The position numbers were made by a program, and so were the translations under genes. From assembly GCF_030405905.1 (NCBI RefSeq), contig NZ_JASATW010000003.1:124001-188000 (forward strand): 64,000 nt of DNA, in the 5' to 3' direction. This document shows positions 49,094 to 57,998 of the stretch, in pieces (the stretch's first letter is position 1; the number at the start of each line of letters is the position of its first letter). The stretch comes from Sphaerothrix gracilis. GTDB lineage: Bacteria > Cyanobacteriota > Cyanobacteriia > Phormidesmidales > Phormidesmidaceae. The notes under the pieces were generated by a model. That model was not told the DNA's origin. It worked only from the letters and a program-made list of their open reading frames with translations, and searched no databases.

Positions 49094-50170
49094 ATGAAAC
49101 GCAAATGGGGACTTTCGGCAGCAGCGCTAGCAGTCACGGTCACGCTAAGTGCCTGCGGCGGCGGCGATACGGCCTCGAACGGATCTGCCCCTGGTGATGA
49201 AGCGGCGGGTGTCTCGGGTGGCAGCACCCTGCAAACAGTGCTCGATCGCGGTCAGCTTGTCTGCGGCGTCGATGGCGGTATTCCAGGATTTAGCTTTGTC
49301 GATGAGAGTGGCACCTATTCCGGGCTAGATGTAGATGTCTGCCGGGCTGTCGCTGCTGCGCTGTTTGACGATCCAGATGCAGTTGAGTATCGCCGCTTAG
49401 ATTCAACTGAGCGCTTTACGGCCCTCTCCGGCGGCGAAGTGGATATGCTCTCACGCAACACAACCTGGACAATTAGCCGCGATACCTCTGTCGGTCTAGA
49501 GTTCGCGCCCACGACTTTCTATGACGGTCAGGGCATGATGGTGCGCACCGACAGCGACATCACTTCCCTAGAAGACTTTGCCGGTAGAGCGGTTTGCGTG
49601 GAAACGGGTACCACTACTGAGCTAAACCTGACTGACCAGATGCGTAGTCTCGGCGTTGAGTTTGAGCCGGTCGTTTTCCAGGATGCAGACGCGGCCTATG
49701 CGGCTTATTCTGAAGGCCGCTGTGAAGGGATGACTTCTGATAAATCGCAGCTCATTGCTCGGCGCAGTACCTTGCCAGAGCCAGATGCCCACGAGCTGCT
49801 CGATGTCACCATGTCTAAAGAACCCCTCGGCCCGGTCACAGTCAACAATGATTCTGGCTGGTTTGACGCGGTGAAGTGGGTCACCTTCGGTCTCATTCAG
49901 GCAGAAGAGTTTGGCATTACCTCAGAGAACATCAGCGAGTTTGAGAATAGCGAGGATCCCAATATTGCCCGTTTCCTGGGTCAAGAAGGCACCCTCGGCT
50001 CTGACATGGGCTTGCCCAATGACTTCATGGCCCGGGCGATTACCCACGTGGGTAACTACGGTGAAATCTACGAGCGCAACCTAGGGGAAGGTTCTCAGTT
50101 TGAGCTGCCTCGGGCTGAGAACTCTCTCTGGACAGAGGGCGGCCTGCTGTACTCGCCGCCGTTCCGCTAA
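49094..50170 (+). CDS. natF: polar amino-acid ABC transporter, periplasmic binding lipoprotein
   Basis: A 358-residue SBP_bac_3 protein. Lipobox LSAC (Cys21), a Gly/Ser/Asp spacer, then VLDRGQLVCGVDGGIPGFSFVDESGTYSGLDVDVCRAVAAAL, the family signature, RLDSTERFTALSGGEVDMLSRNTTWT, and a C-terminal lobe. It resembles the AapJ/NatF group that serves acidic and neutral amino acids in Anabaena. The ATG at 49094 is preferred over an upstream GTG at 49082 because GAGG lies upstream and the signal peptide starts there. A terminator hairpin follows, so it is probably made in excess over the permeases. Confidence 0.93.
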   Translation: MKRKWGLSAAALAVTVTLSACGGGDTASNGSAPGDEAAGVSGGSTLQTVLDRGQLVCGVDGGIPGFSFVDESGTYSGLDVDVCRAVAAALFDDPDAVEYRRLDSTERFTALSGGEVDMLSRNTTWTISRDTSVGLEFAPTTFYDGQGMMVRTDSDITSLEDFAGRAVCVETGTTTELNLTDQMRSLGVEFEPVVFQDADAAYAAYSEGRCEGMTSDKSQLIARRSTLPEPDAHELLDVTMSKEPLGPVTVNNDSGWFDAVKWVTFGLIQAEEFGITSENISEFENSEDPNIARFLGQEGTLGSDMGLPNDFMARAITHVGNYGEIYERNLGEGSQFELPRAENSLWTEGGLLYSPPFR

Positions 50171-50206
50171 GGGCGATCGCTCGTAAAACTTAGGGTTCAA
50201 AGGCAC

Positions 50207-50236
50207 AAAGAGATCCGCAGGTCGGGTCTCTTTTCT
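50207..50236 (+). terminator. intrinsic terminator after natF
   Basis: AAAGAGA (50207-50213) pairs with TCTCTTT (50227-50233), with inner CC/GG pairing, and T residues follow. Partial read-through would set the ratio of binding protein to permease. Confidence 0.7.
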
Positions 50237-50302
50237 CATTTGTAAAGCATGTAACAAATACAACTTTTCCAAACGCCCTTTTTAGACTATGGTTCTATCA
50301 AC

Positions 50303-50442
50303 TTGAGGCACCCTCTCGCTGGGAGGCAACGGGTCCTGGATGTGACTGATTGGTTAAGGGCGGGATATCTCATTGCATTAGCCTGCTGCATCCTTCCGTA
50401 AAAGGGGCGTTTAGCTGCGTCACTGCATACCCTGTGCCTCAA
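50303..50442 (+). ncRNA. candidate structured leader or small RNA between natF and natG
   Basis: A perfect 9-bp closing stem (TTGAGGCAC 50303-50311 with GTGCCTCAA 50434-50442) encloses CCTC/GAGG (50312-50326), GGGT/ACCC (50331-50334 with 50429-50432) and GTGAC/GTCAC (50342-50346 with 50419-50423), all nested. No coding frame of note. It could be a leader controlling natG or an independent RNA. It matches no riboswitch I recognise. Covariation has not been tested. Confidence 0.4.
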
Positions 50443-50507
50443 CCTCATGGCTGTCTCTACAGATGGCCCCCACTGAGCATTGATATTGGCTTTCTCAGGA
50501 TTAGCTC

Positions 50508-51677
50508 ATGACAAGCGGTAGTAATAGTTTCAATCCGGCAGCGCTGCTGCGAGATGAACGCTTCTGGAAAATCGCCTTTCAGGTCATTGTAGTTGCCTTT
50601 GTTGTCGGCATTTTGACCTTCTTGATTGGCAATCTCAGCAGCAATTTAGAAGCCCAGGGAACGGTCTTTGGCTTTGAGTTTCTTTCCAATCCGGCGGGCT
50701 TCAGCATCGGGGAAAGCGTGGTTGAATATCGACCTCAAGACGCCTACGGTAAAGCGCTGTTCGTTGGTCTGCTAAATACCCTTGTTTTGGTCGTGGCAGG
50801 TATTGTTCTAGCCACCCTAGTGGGTACCGCAGCCGGCATTGCCAGCTTTTCTACTAACTGGCTGGTTTACAAAATTAGCCGCGCCTATGTGGGCCTGGTG
50901 AGAAACATTCCGCTACTGCTGCAGCTATTCTTTTGGTATTTCGCCATTTACGGCGGACTGCCCCAGCCAGCCGACCAGATAAACTTTCTGGGACTGGCTT
51001 TTTTAAACAACCGGGGAGTCTATATTCTCTGGCCAGAGGTGGGGCTACGGCTCTGGCTTGGCCTAGCTACGCTGGTGATTGGGGCGATCGCGGCTTTTGG
51101 GGTTTGGCGGCAGCGCACCCACGTCATGGTGGAGCAGGGAGAGCCGGGTAAGACGCAGCTCTATATTCTGTGGGCGATTCTGGTAGCAATGCTAATTATC
51201 TTTCTGGGCCTGGGCTGGCGGCTGCCAGAGGCTGTGGAAGGCGGCGGTGTTGTCGGCGGTATGCGCCTGTCGCGGGAGTATGTGGCTTCACTCTCAGCGT
51301 TAGTGTTCTATACCGGGGCTTTTATTGCTGAAATTGTCAGAGCAGGCATCCAGTCGGTTTCCAAGGGCCAGTGGGAAGCCGCGCGATCGGTGGGGTTAGT
51401 CAACAACCTGGTGATGCGGCTAGTGGTGTTTCCTCAGGCAATGCGGGTAATTATTCCCCCGCTCAATAGCGAATTTATGAACCTGGCGAAAAACTCCAGT
51501 CTGGCTTTCGCCGTTGCCTATCCCGAAATCTACGCCGTGGCTAATACCACCTACAACCAAACCGGACGCCCTGTAGAAGTCTTTCTGGTGCTGATGGGCA
51601 CCTACCTTGTGATCAACTTGATCATCTCGCTGGGCATGAACCAGCTTAACCAAGCCGTTCAGTTTAAGGAGCGCTAA
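50508..51677 (+). CDS. natG: amino-acid ABC transporter permease (HisM/NatG-type)
   Basis: A 389-residue inner-membrane protein with about eight helices. The permease signature EAARSVGLVNNLVMRLVVFPQAMRVIIPPLNSE (the EAA loop that docks on the ATPase) lies near 285-320, and SRAYVGLVRNIPLLLQLFFWYF near 125-146 is the family N-terminal block. The insertion of about 100 residues between the helices at 145 and 260 is typical of AapQ/NatG permeases. It follows natF after 337 bases and precedes natH by 3. Confidence 0.92.
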   Translation: MTSGSNSFNPAALLRDERFWKIAFQVIVVAFVVGILTFLIGNLSSNLEAQGTVFGFEFLSNPAGFSIGESVVEYRPQDAYGKALFVGLLNTLVLVVAGIVLATLVGTAAGIASFSTNWLVYKISRAYVGLVRNIPLLLQLFFWYFAIYGGLPQPADQINFLGLAFLNNRGVYILWPEVGLRLWLGLATLVIGAIAAFGVWRQRTHVMVEQGEPGKTQLYILWAILVAMLIIFLGLGWRLPEAVEGGGVVGGMRLSREYVASLSALVFYTGAFIAEIVRAGIQSVSKGQWEAARSVGLVNNLVMRLVVFPQAMRVIIPPLNSEFMNLAKNSSLAFAVAYPEIYAVANTTYNQTGRPVEVFLVLMGTYLVINLIISLGMNQLNQAVQFKER

Positions 51678-51680
51678 GCC

Positions 51681-52961
51681 ATGACCAGCATTACCCCTAG
51701 CGATACCACGGCGCAGCCTCCAGTCGGCACTCAGCCCGGCCCTATCACCTGGATGCGCAAGCACCTTTTTAGCGACTGGTTCAACAGCCTGCTCACGGTG
51801 GTCGTAGTGCTGATTTTGGCCTACGCGGCTTATGGACTCCTGACCTGGGCCTTTACGGCGGCGCAGTGGCAGGTCATTCCCAGCAACCTGGGGCTGTTTA
51901 TGACCGGGCTATATCCCGCTGATCTCTACTGGCGGGTCTGGACACTGCTGGGACTGATTTGCGCTTTGGGGGGCCTTTCCTGGGGCGTTTTGGGACGCAA
52001 TATTTCTACCCTATTTAGCCGCAACGTCTTGATTGGCATTGGCGTTATCTGCGCTGCCATCGTGCTGTTTCCGCTGACCCGTCCGGCCAGCCCAAAACTG
52101 CTGCTGATGGTGGCCTTGGTCGTCGGTATGGCTTGGGTGGGCCGGGCGATCGCCAAAAAGGTGCCCAAGCTGGGCCTCTGGATTTCTGCCATCTGGCTGA
52201 TTAGCCTGCTGCCGCTTTATCCGCTGATCTTCAATCCCATCCCCTACGTGCCGCTGGTGCCTGGTTCGATTCTGGGCGGCCTAGGCTACTTCTTCTTTGG
52301 CGCGGCTCGCCCGGCCTCACCCATCAATGACTGGGGCGGCTTGCTGCTGACGCTGCTGGTCGCGGTTTCAGGTATTCTGCTGTGCTTTCCGCTGGGCCTG
52401 CTTTTGGCTTTAGGTAGACGCAGCCAGCTACCTGCCGTCAAGTGGCTATCAACCGCTTACATCGAACTGGTCAGAGGCGTACCGCTAATTTCTATCCTGT
52501 TCATGGGACAGGTGATGATTCCCCTATTTCTGCCGGACGGCATGCGACCGGAGCGAATTGCTAGAGCCGTGATTGGTTTAACCCTGTTTAGCGCTGCCTA
52601 CCTGGCGGAAAACGTACGGGCGGGCTTACAGGCGATTCCGCGCGGTCAGAGCGAGGCGGCAGCTTCAATGGGCCTGAACAAGCCGCTGACGATGCTGTTC
52701 ATTGTCCTGCCCCAGGCGCTGAAAATCGCCATTCCGGCGATTGTGGGTCAGTTCATCAGCTTGTTTCAAGACACCACGCTGCTGTCGATTGTGGGGCTGG
52801 CCGAGTTGCTCGGCATTAGTCGCTCTATTTTGGCAAACCCGACCTATTTAGGTCGCTATGCCGAAGTCTATTTGTTCATTGGGGCCATCTACTGGTTTTT
52901 CTGCTACGCCATGTCTCTGGGCAGTCGCAAGATTGAGGAAAAGCTCAATACGGGCCACTAA
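51681..52961 (+). CDS. natH: amino-acid ABC transporter permease (AapM/NatH-type)
   Basis: A 426-residue partner permease. The N-terminal 40 residues are polar, then about ten helices follow. Conserved: WLSTAYIELVRGVPLISILFMGQVMIP, and the EAA loop SEAAASMGLNKPLTMLFIVLPQALKIAIP near 330-358. It forms a heterodimer with NatG. The length and long N-terminal helical part match AapM-type subunits rather than the shorter HisM type. Confidence 0.92.
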   Translation: MTSITPSDTTAQPPVGTQPGPITWMRKHLFSDWFNSLLTVVVVLILAYAAYGLLTWAFTAAQWQVIPSNLGLFMTGLYPADLYWRVWTLLGLICALGGLSWGVLGRNISTLFSRNVLIGIGVICAAIVLFPLTRPASPKLLLMVALVVGMAWVGRAIAKKVPKLGLWISAIWLISLLPLYPLIFNPIPYVPLVPGSILGGLGYFFFGAARPASPINDWGGLLLTLLVAVSGILLCFPLGLLLALGRRSQLPAVKWLSTAYIELVRGVPLISILFMGQVMIPLFLPDGMRPERIARAVIGLTLFSAAYLAENVRAGLQAIPRGQSEAAASMGLNKPLTMLFIVLPQALKIAIPAIVGQFISLFQDTTLLSIVGLAELLGISRSILANPTYLGRYAEVYLFIGAIYWFFCYAMSLGSRKIEEKLNTGH

Positions 52962-53168
52962 ATATCTCTGCGTGTAACAGTTGACAGATTCCAAGCTCAA
53001 TCAGGCTTAAGTTAATGCCAGAATAGGGCTACAGCTTTGAGGCTGCGGGCTGACTGTAAGGCTAAAGTGCTAGCGAGTCTGGCTGATAGGGAACAAAGAG
53101 GATGCAGCTCTAAAATCCAGCAAAGCTTACTTGGCCGCTGGCGGCTATTTTAGAAAGGAAAATTGATC

Positions 53169-53948
53169 ATGACCCAGTTTCAAACCGAAACCGATGCCCG
53201 ACCTGCTACCGGGGCTGAGCCTGTCATTGTGGCGAAAGATGTGGAGAAGTGGTACGACAATGGCTTTCACGTACTCAAGGGCGTTAGCTTAACGGTCAAT
53301 CGAGGTGAAGTGGTGGTGATTATGGGACCTTCGGGTTCCGGTAAGTCTACGTTTATTCGGACGTTTAATGCGCTAGAGCCTTATCAAAAAGGCAGCGTAG
53401 AAATTGACGGTATCTTAATTTCCCATGACTTGAAAGACATTGAAAAAGTCCGCAAAGAAGTGGGCATGGTGTTTCAGCAGTTCAACCTGTTTCCTCACCT
53501 GACCGTGTTGCAGAACGTGACCCTAGCCCCCATCTGGGTGCGCCGCTGGCCCAAGCGCAAAGCCAATGAAGTGGCGATGCAGCTCTTAGAGCGGGTTGGC
53601 ATTGCCGAGCAGGCTAAGAAATATCCCGGACAGCTTTCTGGGGGGCAGCAGCAGCGGGTGGCGATCGCTCGTTCTCTCGCCATGCAGCCCAAAGCGATGC
53701 TGTTTGACGAACCCACGTCTGCCCTTGACCCGGAAATGGTGCGGGAAGTCCTAGACGTGATGCGAGAGCTAGCAGGTGAAGGCATGACGATGGTTTGCGT
53801 CACCCACGAAGTGGGGTTTGCCCGCGAGGTGGCCGACCGGGTCGTACTAATGGCTGACGGCATGCTGGTGGAAGAGGGCACGCCAGAGGCGTTCTTCAAG
53901 AATCCTCAAGAGGAGCGCAGCAAGCAGTTCCTGTCCCAAATTTTGTAG
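53169..53948 (+). CDS. bgtA: amino-acid ABC transporter ATPase (BgtA/AapP-type)
   Basis: A 259-residue ABC ATPase. Walker A GPSGSGKST, Q-loop VGMVFQQFNLFPHLT, signature LSGGQQQRVAIARSLA, Walker B MLFDEPTSALDPE and an H-loop VTHEVGFA are all intact. It energises the NatGH pair and perhaps others: in Anabaena BgtA serves two transporters. The ATG at 53169 is preferred to the TTG at 53163 because AAGGAAA precedes it. A gap of about 200 bases from natH allows a separate promoter. Confidence 0.93.
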   Translation: MTQFQTETDARPATGAEPVIVAKDVEKWYDNGFHVLKGVSLTVNRGEVVVIMGPSGSGKSTFIRTFNALEPYQKGSVEIDGILISHDLKDIEKVRKEVGMVFQQFNLFPHLTVLQNVTLAPIWVRRWPKRKANEVAMQLLERVGIAEQAKKYPGQLSGGQQQRVAIARSLAMQPKAMLFDEPTSALDPEMVREVLDVMRELAGEGMTMVCVTHEVGFAREVADRVVLMADGMLVEEGTPEAFFKNPQEERSKQFLSQIL

Positions 53949-53963
53949 GGCGATCGCGGCGGT

Positions 53964-54794
53964 CTAACCGCTGAGCTGCGCTTTGTGCAGCAGATAGGTG
54001 AGAAAGTGATCGGCAGCGTCGCTGATCAGCGCTGGCCGCACTTTCAGGCGGTAGTTGAAGTTCAGCAGGCTTTCTTTCAGCGTGTCGCGCTTGTAAATCA
54101 AATAGGCGCGGATGCGACGCTGAATTTCGTGCTTGACGGCTGCTAAGTTTTCTAGGGATGAGGACGGCTGACTGATTTTAGCGCCCAAGGTTGTGCTGAG
54201 ATAGAGACGAACGCTCTCGGCAAAAGGAGTTTTGTCAATTTGCCCCATCACCTCTGTAATGGACTGCTGCGGCTTATCCCGCAGCGATCGCCCGATGACA
54301 AAAGCCAGAATATCGGCGGCATAGTCTTTGTCAGAAGCAAAGCTGCGCAGCATCTGCTGCAGTTTCGCCCGGTCGTAGGTGTCGCTGCCATACTTGGCCA
54401 AGTACATCTCAATTGGCTGGGCCGTATCGCCAATGGCGGCGGTAAACTCGCGGGTATCGTAGGGAATATTGCTGAAGAGGTGCGATCGCAGGTAGAAAAA
54501 GCGATCGGCGAGGCGAGAAACCAGGTTGCCGCCGACGAACTGGTCTGAAAGAGCCGCAATCAGGTGGGCGAAATCAACCGCTTGCCCCGCCATTATTACC
54601 GTTTCATCATCCAGTTCCCCTTTAACGAAATCGGGATTGTAGCCCGCTACCAGTTCCCAAAAAGTTGAGGTGTATCCGGGCTTTGTATAGGCTCGCAGTT
54701 CTCGTACAATCGCTGCTGCCGTCTGCTGGGGACGCTGCTGCTGATAGCTGCCGATAAACGCCAGCATTTTGGTCAATCCGGGATCGGTTGTCAT
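53964..54794 (-). CDS. conserved cyanobacterial hypothetical protein
   Basis: A 276-residue soluble, helical protein (KMLAFIGSYQQQRPQQTAAAIVRELRAYTKPGYTS...). Conserved-looking segments are FFYLRSHLFSNIPYDTREFTAAIGD and the C-terminal RRIRAYLIYKRDTLKESLLNFNYRLKVRPALISDAADHFLTYLL. No catalytic motif or known domain was recognised. It converges on the amino-acid transporter ATPase gene, 15 bases away. Confidence 0.7.
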   Translation of the reverse strand: MTTDPGLTKMLAFIGSYQQQRPQQTAAAIVRELRAYTKPGYTSTFWELVAGYNPDFVKGELDDETVIMAGQAVDFAHLIAALSDQFVGGNLVSRLADRFFYLRSHLFSNIPYDTREFTAAIGDTAQPIEMYLAKYGSDTYDRAKLQQMLRSFASDKDYAADILAFVIGRSLRDKPQQSITEVMGQIDKTPFAESVRLYLSTTLGAKISQPSSSLENLAAVKHEIQRRIRAYLIYKRDTLKESLLNFNYRLKVRPALISDAADHFLTYLLHKAQLSG

Positions 54795-54939
54795 CCGCCA
54801 TCGCTCCTTGCACGCTGCCTTGCAGATACTTCCACGTTTGACGGGTTTAATTCCGCAGAGTCCTCAAAATTAGCAAAGCCCGATTGAATCTGCCATTTGG
54901 AAGACAACACTTAGCAAATCGGGCAAAGCTTAGGGTTGC

Positions 54940-55824
54940 TTAAGGAATACTGCCTTCTGGCAGGGTCATGACGTACTCTGCGATCGCGCCGGGATGGGTA
55001 AACCAAACAGCGTCGCTGTGCTGTCGGATGTGCTGCAGTGCCCGGCGCAGGTGCCGCAGCCGAAAGGGCTGGCCCACAATATAGGGATGCAGCGAGATGC
55101 CAAAAACCAGGGGCTGCTGCTGCGACTGCGCCTGCATTTCATCAAAGTTATCCACAATCATGGCGGCAAATTCGGCAGCGCTGGCCCGACGGACCGCGAT
55201 CGCCGGAATGTCATTCACCTCTTGGGGATAGGGAATGGCTAGCAGCCTGCCCTGCCGGGTCTGGAACCAGATGGGCTGGTCGTCGCAGCACCAGTCTAGA
55301 CAGTACGTATAGTTGGCCTCCTGCAGTAGATCCGGCGTGATGGGGCTCTGAGCGATCCAAGGTCCTAGCCAACCCCGAGGCGGCTGGCCCTCGTGGTGGG
55401 CAATTGTTTTGGTCGTCTCGGCAATGAGCTGAGTCTCCTCCTCCTCTGAGAGGAGGCTCTGGCGCTCAGAATTGGTACGCCCATGCGCCACAATTTCATC
55501 GCCGCGATCGCGGAACGCGGCCATGACTTCCGGGCAGTAATCGTAGAGACTCGCATTAACCAGCGCTGCTACCGGCAGGCTGAGTTCTTCAAACAAATCC
55601 AGCAGTCGCCAAACGCCGACTCGGTTACCATAGTCTCGCCAGGCATAGTTCAGCACGTCGGGCTGCGGTCCACCGGGAGCGAGAGTGGCCCCTAGTCCTT
55701 CACCAAAAGCAAAATGTTCTAGATTTAGACCAATATAAACAGCTAGGCGGCGATCTTGCGGCCAGCTATAGTCAGCCCGTTGAACAATGGAGGAATACCG
55801 ATAGCGTCCATGTGTCGGAAGCAT
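54940..55824 (-). CDS. polysaccharide deacetylase family protein (PuuE-like branch)
   Basis: A 294-residue NodB-fold hydrolase without signal peptide. Seen: VYIGLNLEHFAFG near the N-terminus, YGNRVGVWRLLDLFEELSLPVAALVNASL, EIVAHGRTNSE with the metal-site His in the H-x-x-N/S form, PRGWLGPW and FGISLHPYIVGQPFRLRHLRRAL. These match the cytosolic branch that includes allantoinase PuuE and peptidoglycan/imide deacetylases. No purine-degradation genes are adjacent, so the substrate is not known. Confidence 0.82.
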   Translation of the reverse strand: MLPTHGRYRYSSIVQRADYSWPQDRRLAVYIGLNLEHFAFGEGLGATLAPGGPQPDVLNYAWRDYGNRVGVWRLLDLFEELSLPVAALVNASLYDYCPEVMAAFRDRGDEIVAHGRTNSERQSLLSEEEETQLIAETTKTIAHHEGQPPRGWLGPWIAQSPITPDLLQEANYTYCLDWCCDDQPIWFQTRQGRLLAIPYPQEVNDIPAIAVRRASAAEFAAMIVDNFDEMQAQSQQQPLVFGISLHPYIVGQPFRLRHLRRALQHIRQHSDAVWFTHPGAIAEYVMTLPEGSIP

Positions 55825-56024
55825 GATAGAAAAGCACCTAAGTCTGAAATAATAGGGCTGAAAGAATATCGTTTCCGGATCTAACCCAGCACATTGCGGA
55901 CTGATGTTTAATCAGCTCGTGAAAGTTTCGGCGGGTTTCCATACAGTCTCAGTCAAAGCATCCCTGTGATTTAAGTCACTATCCTCCCAGTTGCCGTGTT
56001 TAAATTCAAGACAAGGATTCGGTA

Positions 56025-57911
56025 ATGCAGAATTCTCAGACGTCGGCTGCTCGCAGATGGCAGCGATTGCTTATTTTTGGTATCAGCGCCGCCGGTGGCC
56101 TCAGTCTGGCGGCACTAGCTGTTTTGTGGTTGGATTACCGCGAATCTCAGGCAGAGGAACCGCTAGCGGCCATGCAGCCTGTCAGTCAACAAATGATGTC
56201 AGCCTTGGTGACAGCTTTACCCATTGCCCTGCTTGCCTCCGAGTCTGAACCGCCTGACCTAGAAGCCGCCGCCGCTCAGCTCTGCGCCCCAGTCGCTAAT
56301 CTAGCCCAGGCCGCTGCCAGCGCCACGGCCTTGCCCACAGAGGCGATCGCCCCGACCGCAGGCATCGGTCGCACCATCAGCCACCTCAACTTATCCTTGG
56401 CGCTTCAGGCAGTGCCGATTGACTGGCCACAAGTTCACCAGCAGGCTCAGCTCGCCAAAGTCCCGGTGATGATGTATCACGATATTTTGGCTGAGAAAGA
56501 GGTGTTCTTCGACGTGACGCCAGAGGAGCTAGAGGCCGATTTTGAGCTGATCAAAGCCAACGGCCTGACTCCCATCAGTTTAGACCAGCTCGTCTATCAC
56601 CTGAGTACGGGCACTCCCCTGCCCGATAAGCCCATTTTGCTCACCTTTGACGATGGCTATGCCGGACACTACACCTATGTCTATCCGCTGCTAAAGCGCT
56701 ATGGCTATCCGGCGACTTTCTCAGTTTTCACTGGCAAGCTAGAGGGCGATATTGTCGGACGCTCCACTCTCACCTGGGATCAGGTGCAGCAGATGTCTAA
56801 AGATCCCCTAATCACCATCGCTGCCCACAGCGTCACCCATCCCCGTGATCTGCGGCCCTTGACTGACGCGGAGCTACGCCAGGAAATTTTTGACTCTAAG
56901 CGCCTGATTGAAGCCAAGCTCGATCAGCCCATACGCTATTTCACCTATCCCGAAGGCAAATACGATGAGCGGGTGGCAGACGTGGTGGCTGAGGCCGGAT
57001 ACTCAGCGGCTCTGACCATGGATGATATTGACGAGCGCTTTGCCGGGGAGTCTGAAAGCTTGCTAGCGATCGCCCGTTTTGGTCAGTCCCGCTTAGAAGA
57101 CGTGATTGAAGACGCCTGGGGTGGTCCTCCGGCAGCCACCCAGCCGGGGCACTTTGACTTTGGCACCGAGGTCAGTCTGCGCCGTTTTACCCTAGAAGAT
57201 ATTCCTCTCTTTCTGGTTACCGGCGGCAAGCCCGTCACGATTCACGCCGACAGCCGCTATCAGGTTTCTGAGATTATCGCGGATACTGATGCTGTCGCCG
57301 CTGTCGATGGGGCCTTCTTCTCCCTGAAATATCTGGATTCCAACACCATGATTGGCCCCATTTACAGCCAGTCAACCGGCGAATTTGTGCCGGGCAATGC
57401 TGGTGAAAATCCTCTCCTGGCTGGGCGTCCCTTAGTACTCATTAGCCCCCAAAAAGTAGAATTTGTGCCCTTTGATCCCGCGCAGCACAATACCCTAGCC
57501 GGGGTGCAGGCAGAAGCCGCCGACGTGACCGATGCCTTCGTCGCTGCGGCTTGGCTAGTCAAGGAGGGTCAGCCCCGCGAAGCTCAACTGTTTGGCAACC
57601 TGTTTGACTATGACGCGGAGCGTCACCGCGCCTTTTGGGGCATTGACCGGGCCGGTCGCCCGGTGATTGGCGTCTCCAATGACCGGGTCAACTCCGTGCA
57701 GCTAGGAAAACTCCTGAGCCAACTGGGGCTGCGGGATGCTGTGATGCTCGATTCTGGGGCCAGCACCTCCTTAACCTATGAAGGGGAACCTCTAATGCGC
57801 TATACGCCCCGTCCGGTACCCCATGTGGTTGCCCTAATGCCGCCTCAGACAGCCTGTTCTCCGGCAGTGGCCGATAGGGAATCGGCTGAGGCTGAGGTAT
57901 CGGACAGATAA
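56025..57911 (+). CDS. NodB deacetylase fused to a phosphodiester-glycosidase-like domain
   Basis: A 628-residue protein. One TM or uncleaved signal anchor near 15-38, an Ala-rich spacer to about 140, then a NodB domain (about 145-340): VPVMMYHDILA, ILLTFDDGYAGH with the two Asp, and AAHSVTHPRDL with the metal His residues. From about 385 to 610 there is a second domain (VTIHADSRYQVSEIIADTDAVAAVDGAFF, GRPVIGVSNDRVNSVQLGKLLSQLGLRDAVMLDSGASTSLTYEG), the pattern of NAGPA-type phosphodiester glycosidases. The combination suggests trimming of an extracellular glycan. Probably periplasmic and membrane-anchored. Confidence 0.82.
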   Translation: MQNSQTSAARRWQRLLIFGISAAGGLSLAALAVLWLDYRESQAEEPLAAMQPVSQQMMSALVTALPIALLASESEPPDLEAAAAQLCAPVANLAQAAASATALPTEAIAPTAGIGRTISHLNLSLALQAVPIDWPQVHQQAQLAKVPVMMYHDILAEKEVFFDVTPEELEADFELIKANGLTPISLDQLVYHLSTGTPLPDKPILLTFDDGYAGHYTYVYPLLKRYGYPATFSVFTGKLEGDIVGRSTLTWDQVQQMSKDPLITIAAHSVTHPRDLRPLTDAELRQEIFDSKRLIEAKLDQPIRYFTYPEGKYDERVADVVAEAGYSAALTMDDIDERFAGESESLLAIARFGQSRLEDVIEDAWGGPPAATQPGHFDFGTEVSLRRFTLEDIPLFLVTGGKPVTIHADSRYQVSEIIADTDAVAAVDGAFFSLKYLDSNTMIGPIYSQSTGEFVPGNAGENPLLAGRPLVLISPQKVEFVPFDPAQHNTLAGVQAEAADVTDAFVAAAWLVKEGQPREAQLFGNLFDYDAERHRAFWGIDRAGRPVIGVSNDRVNSVQLGKLLSQLGLRDAVMLDSGASTSLTYEGEPLMRYTPRPVPHVVALMPPQTACSPAVADRESAEAEVSDR

Positions 57912-57998
57912 AAGACAGGGCAATTCCTCAGCGCAGCTATGAACAGCGGGGATCACTTTTCTGCTAGATTGCACGAGGATAGGCGGTAGGCTTGGGTT

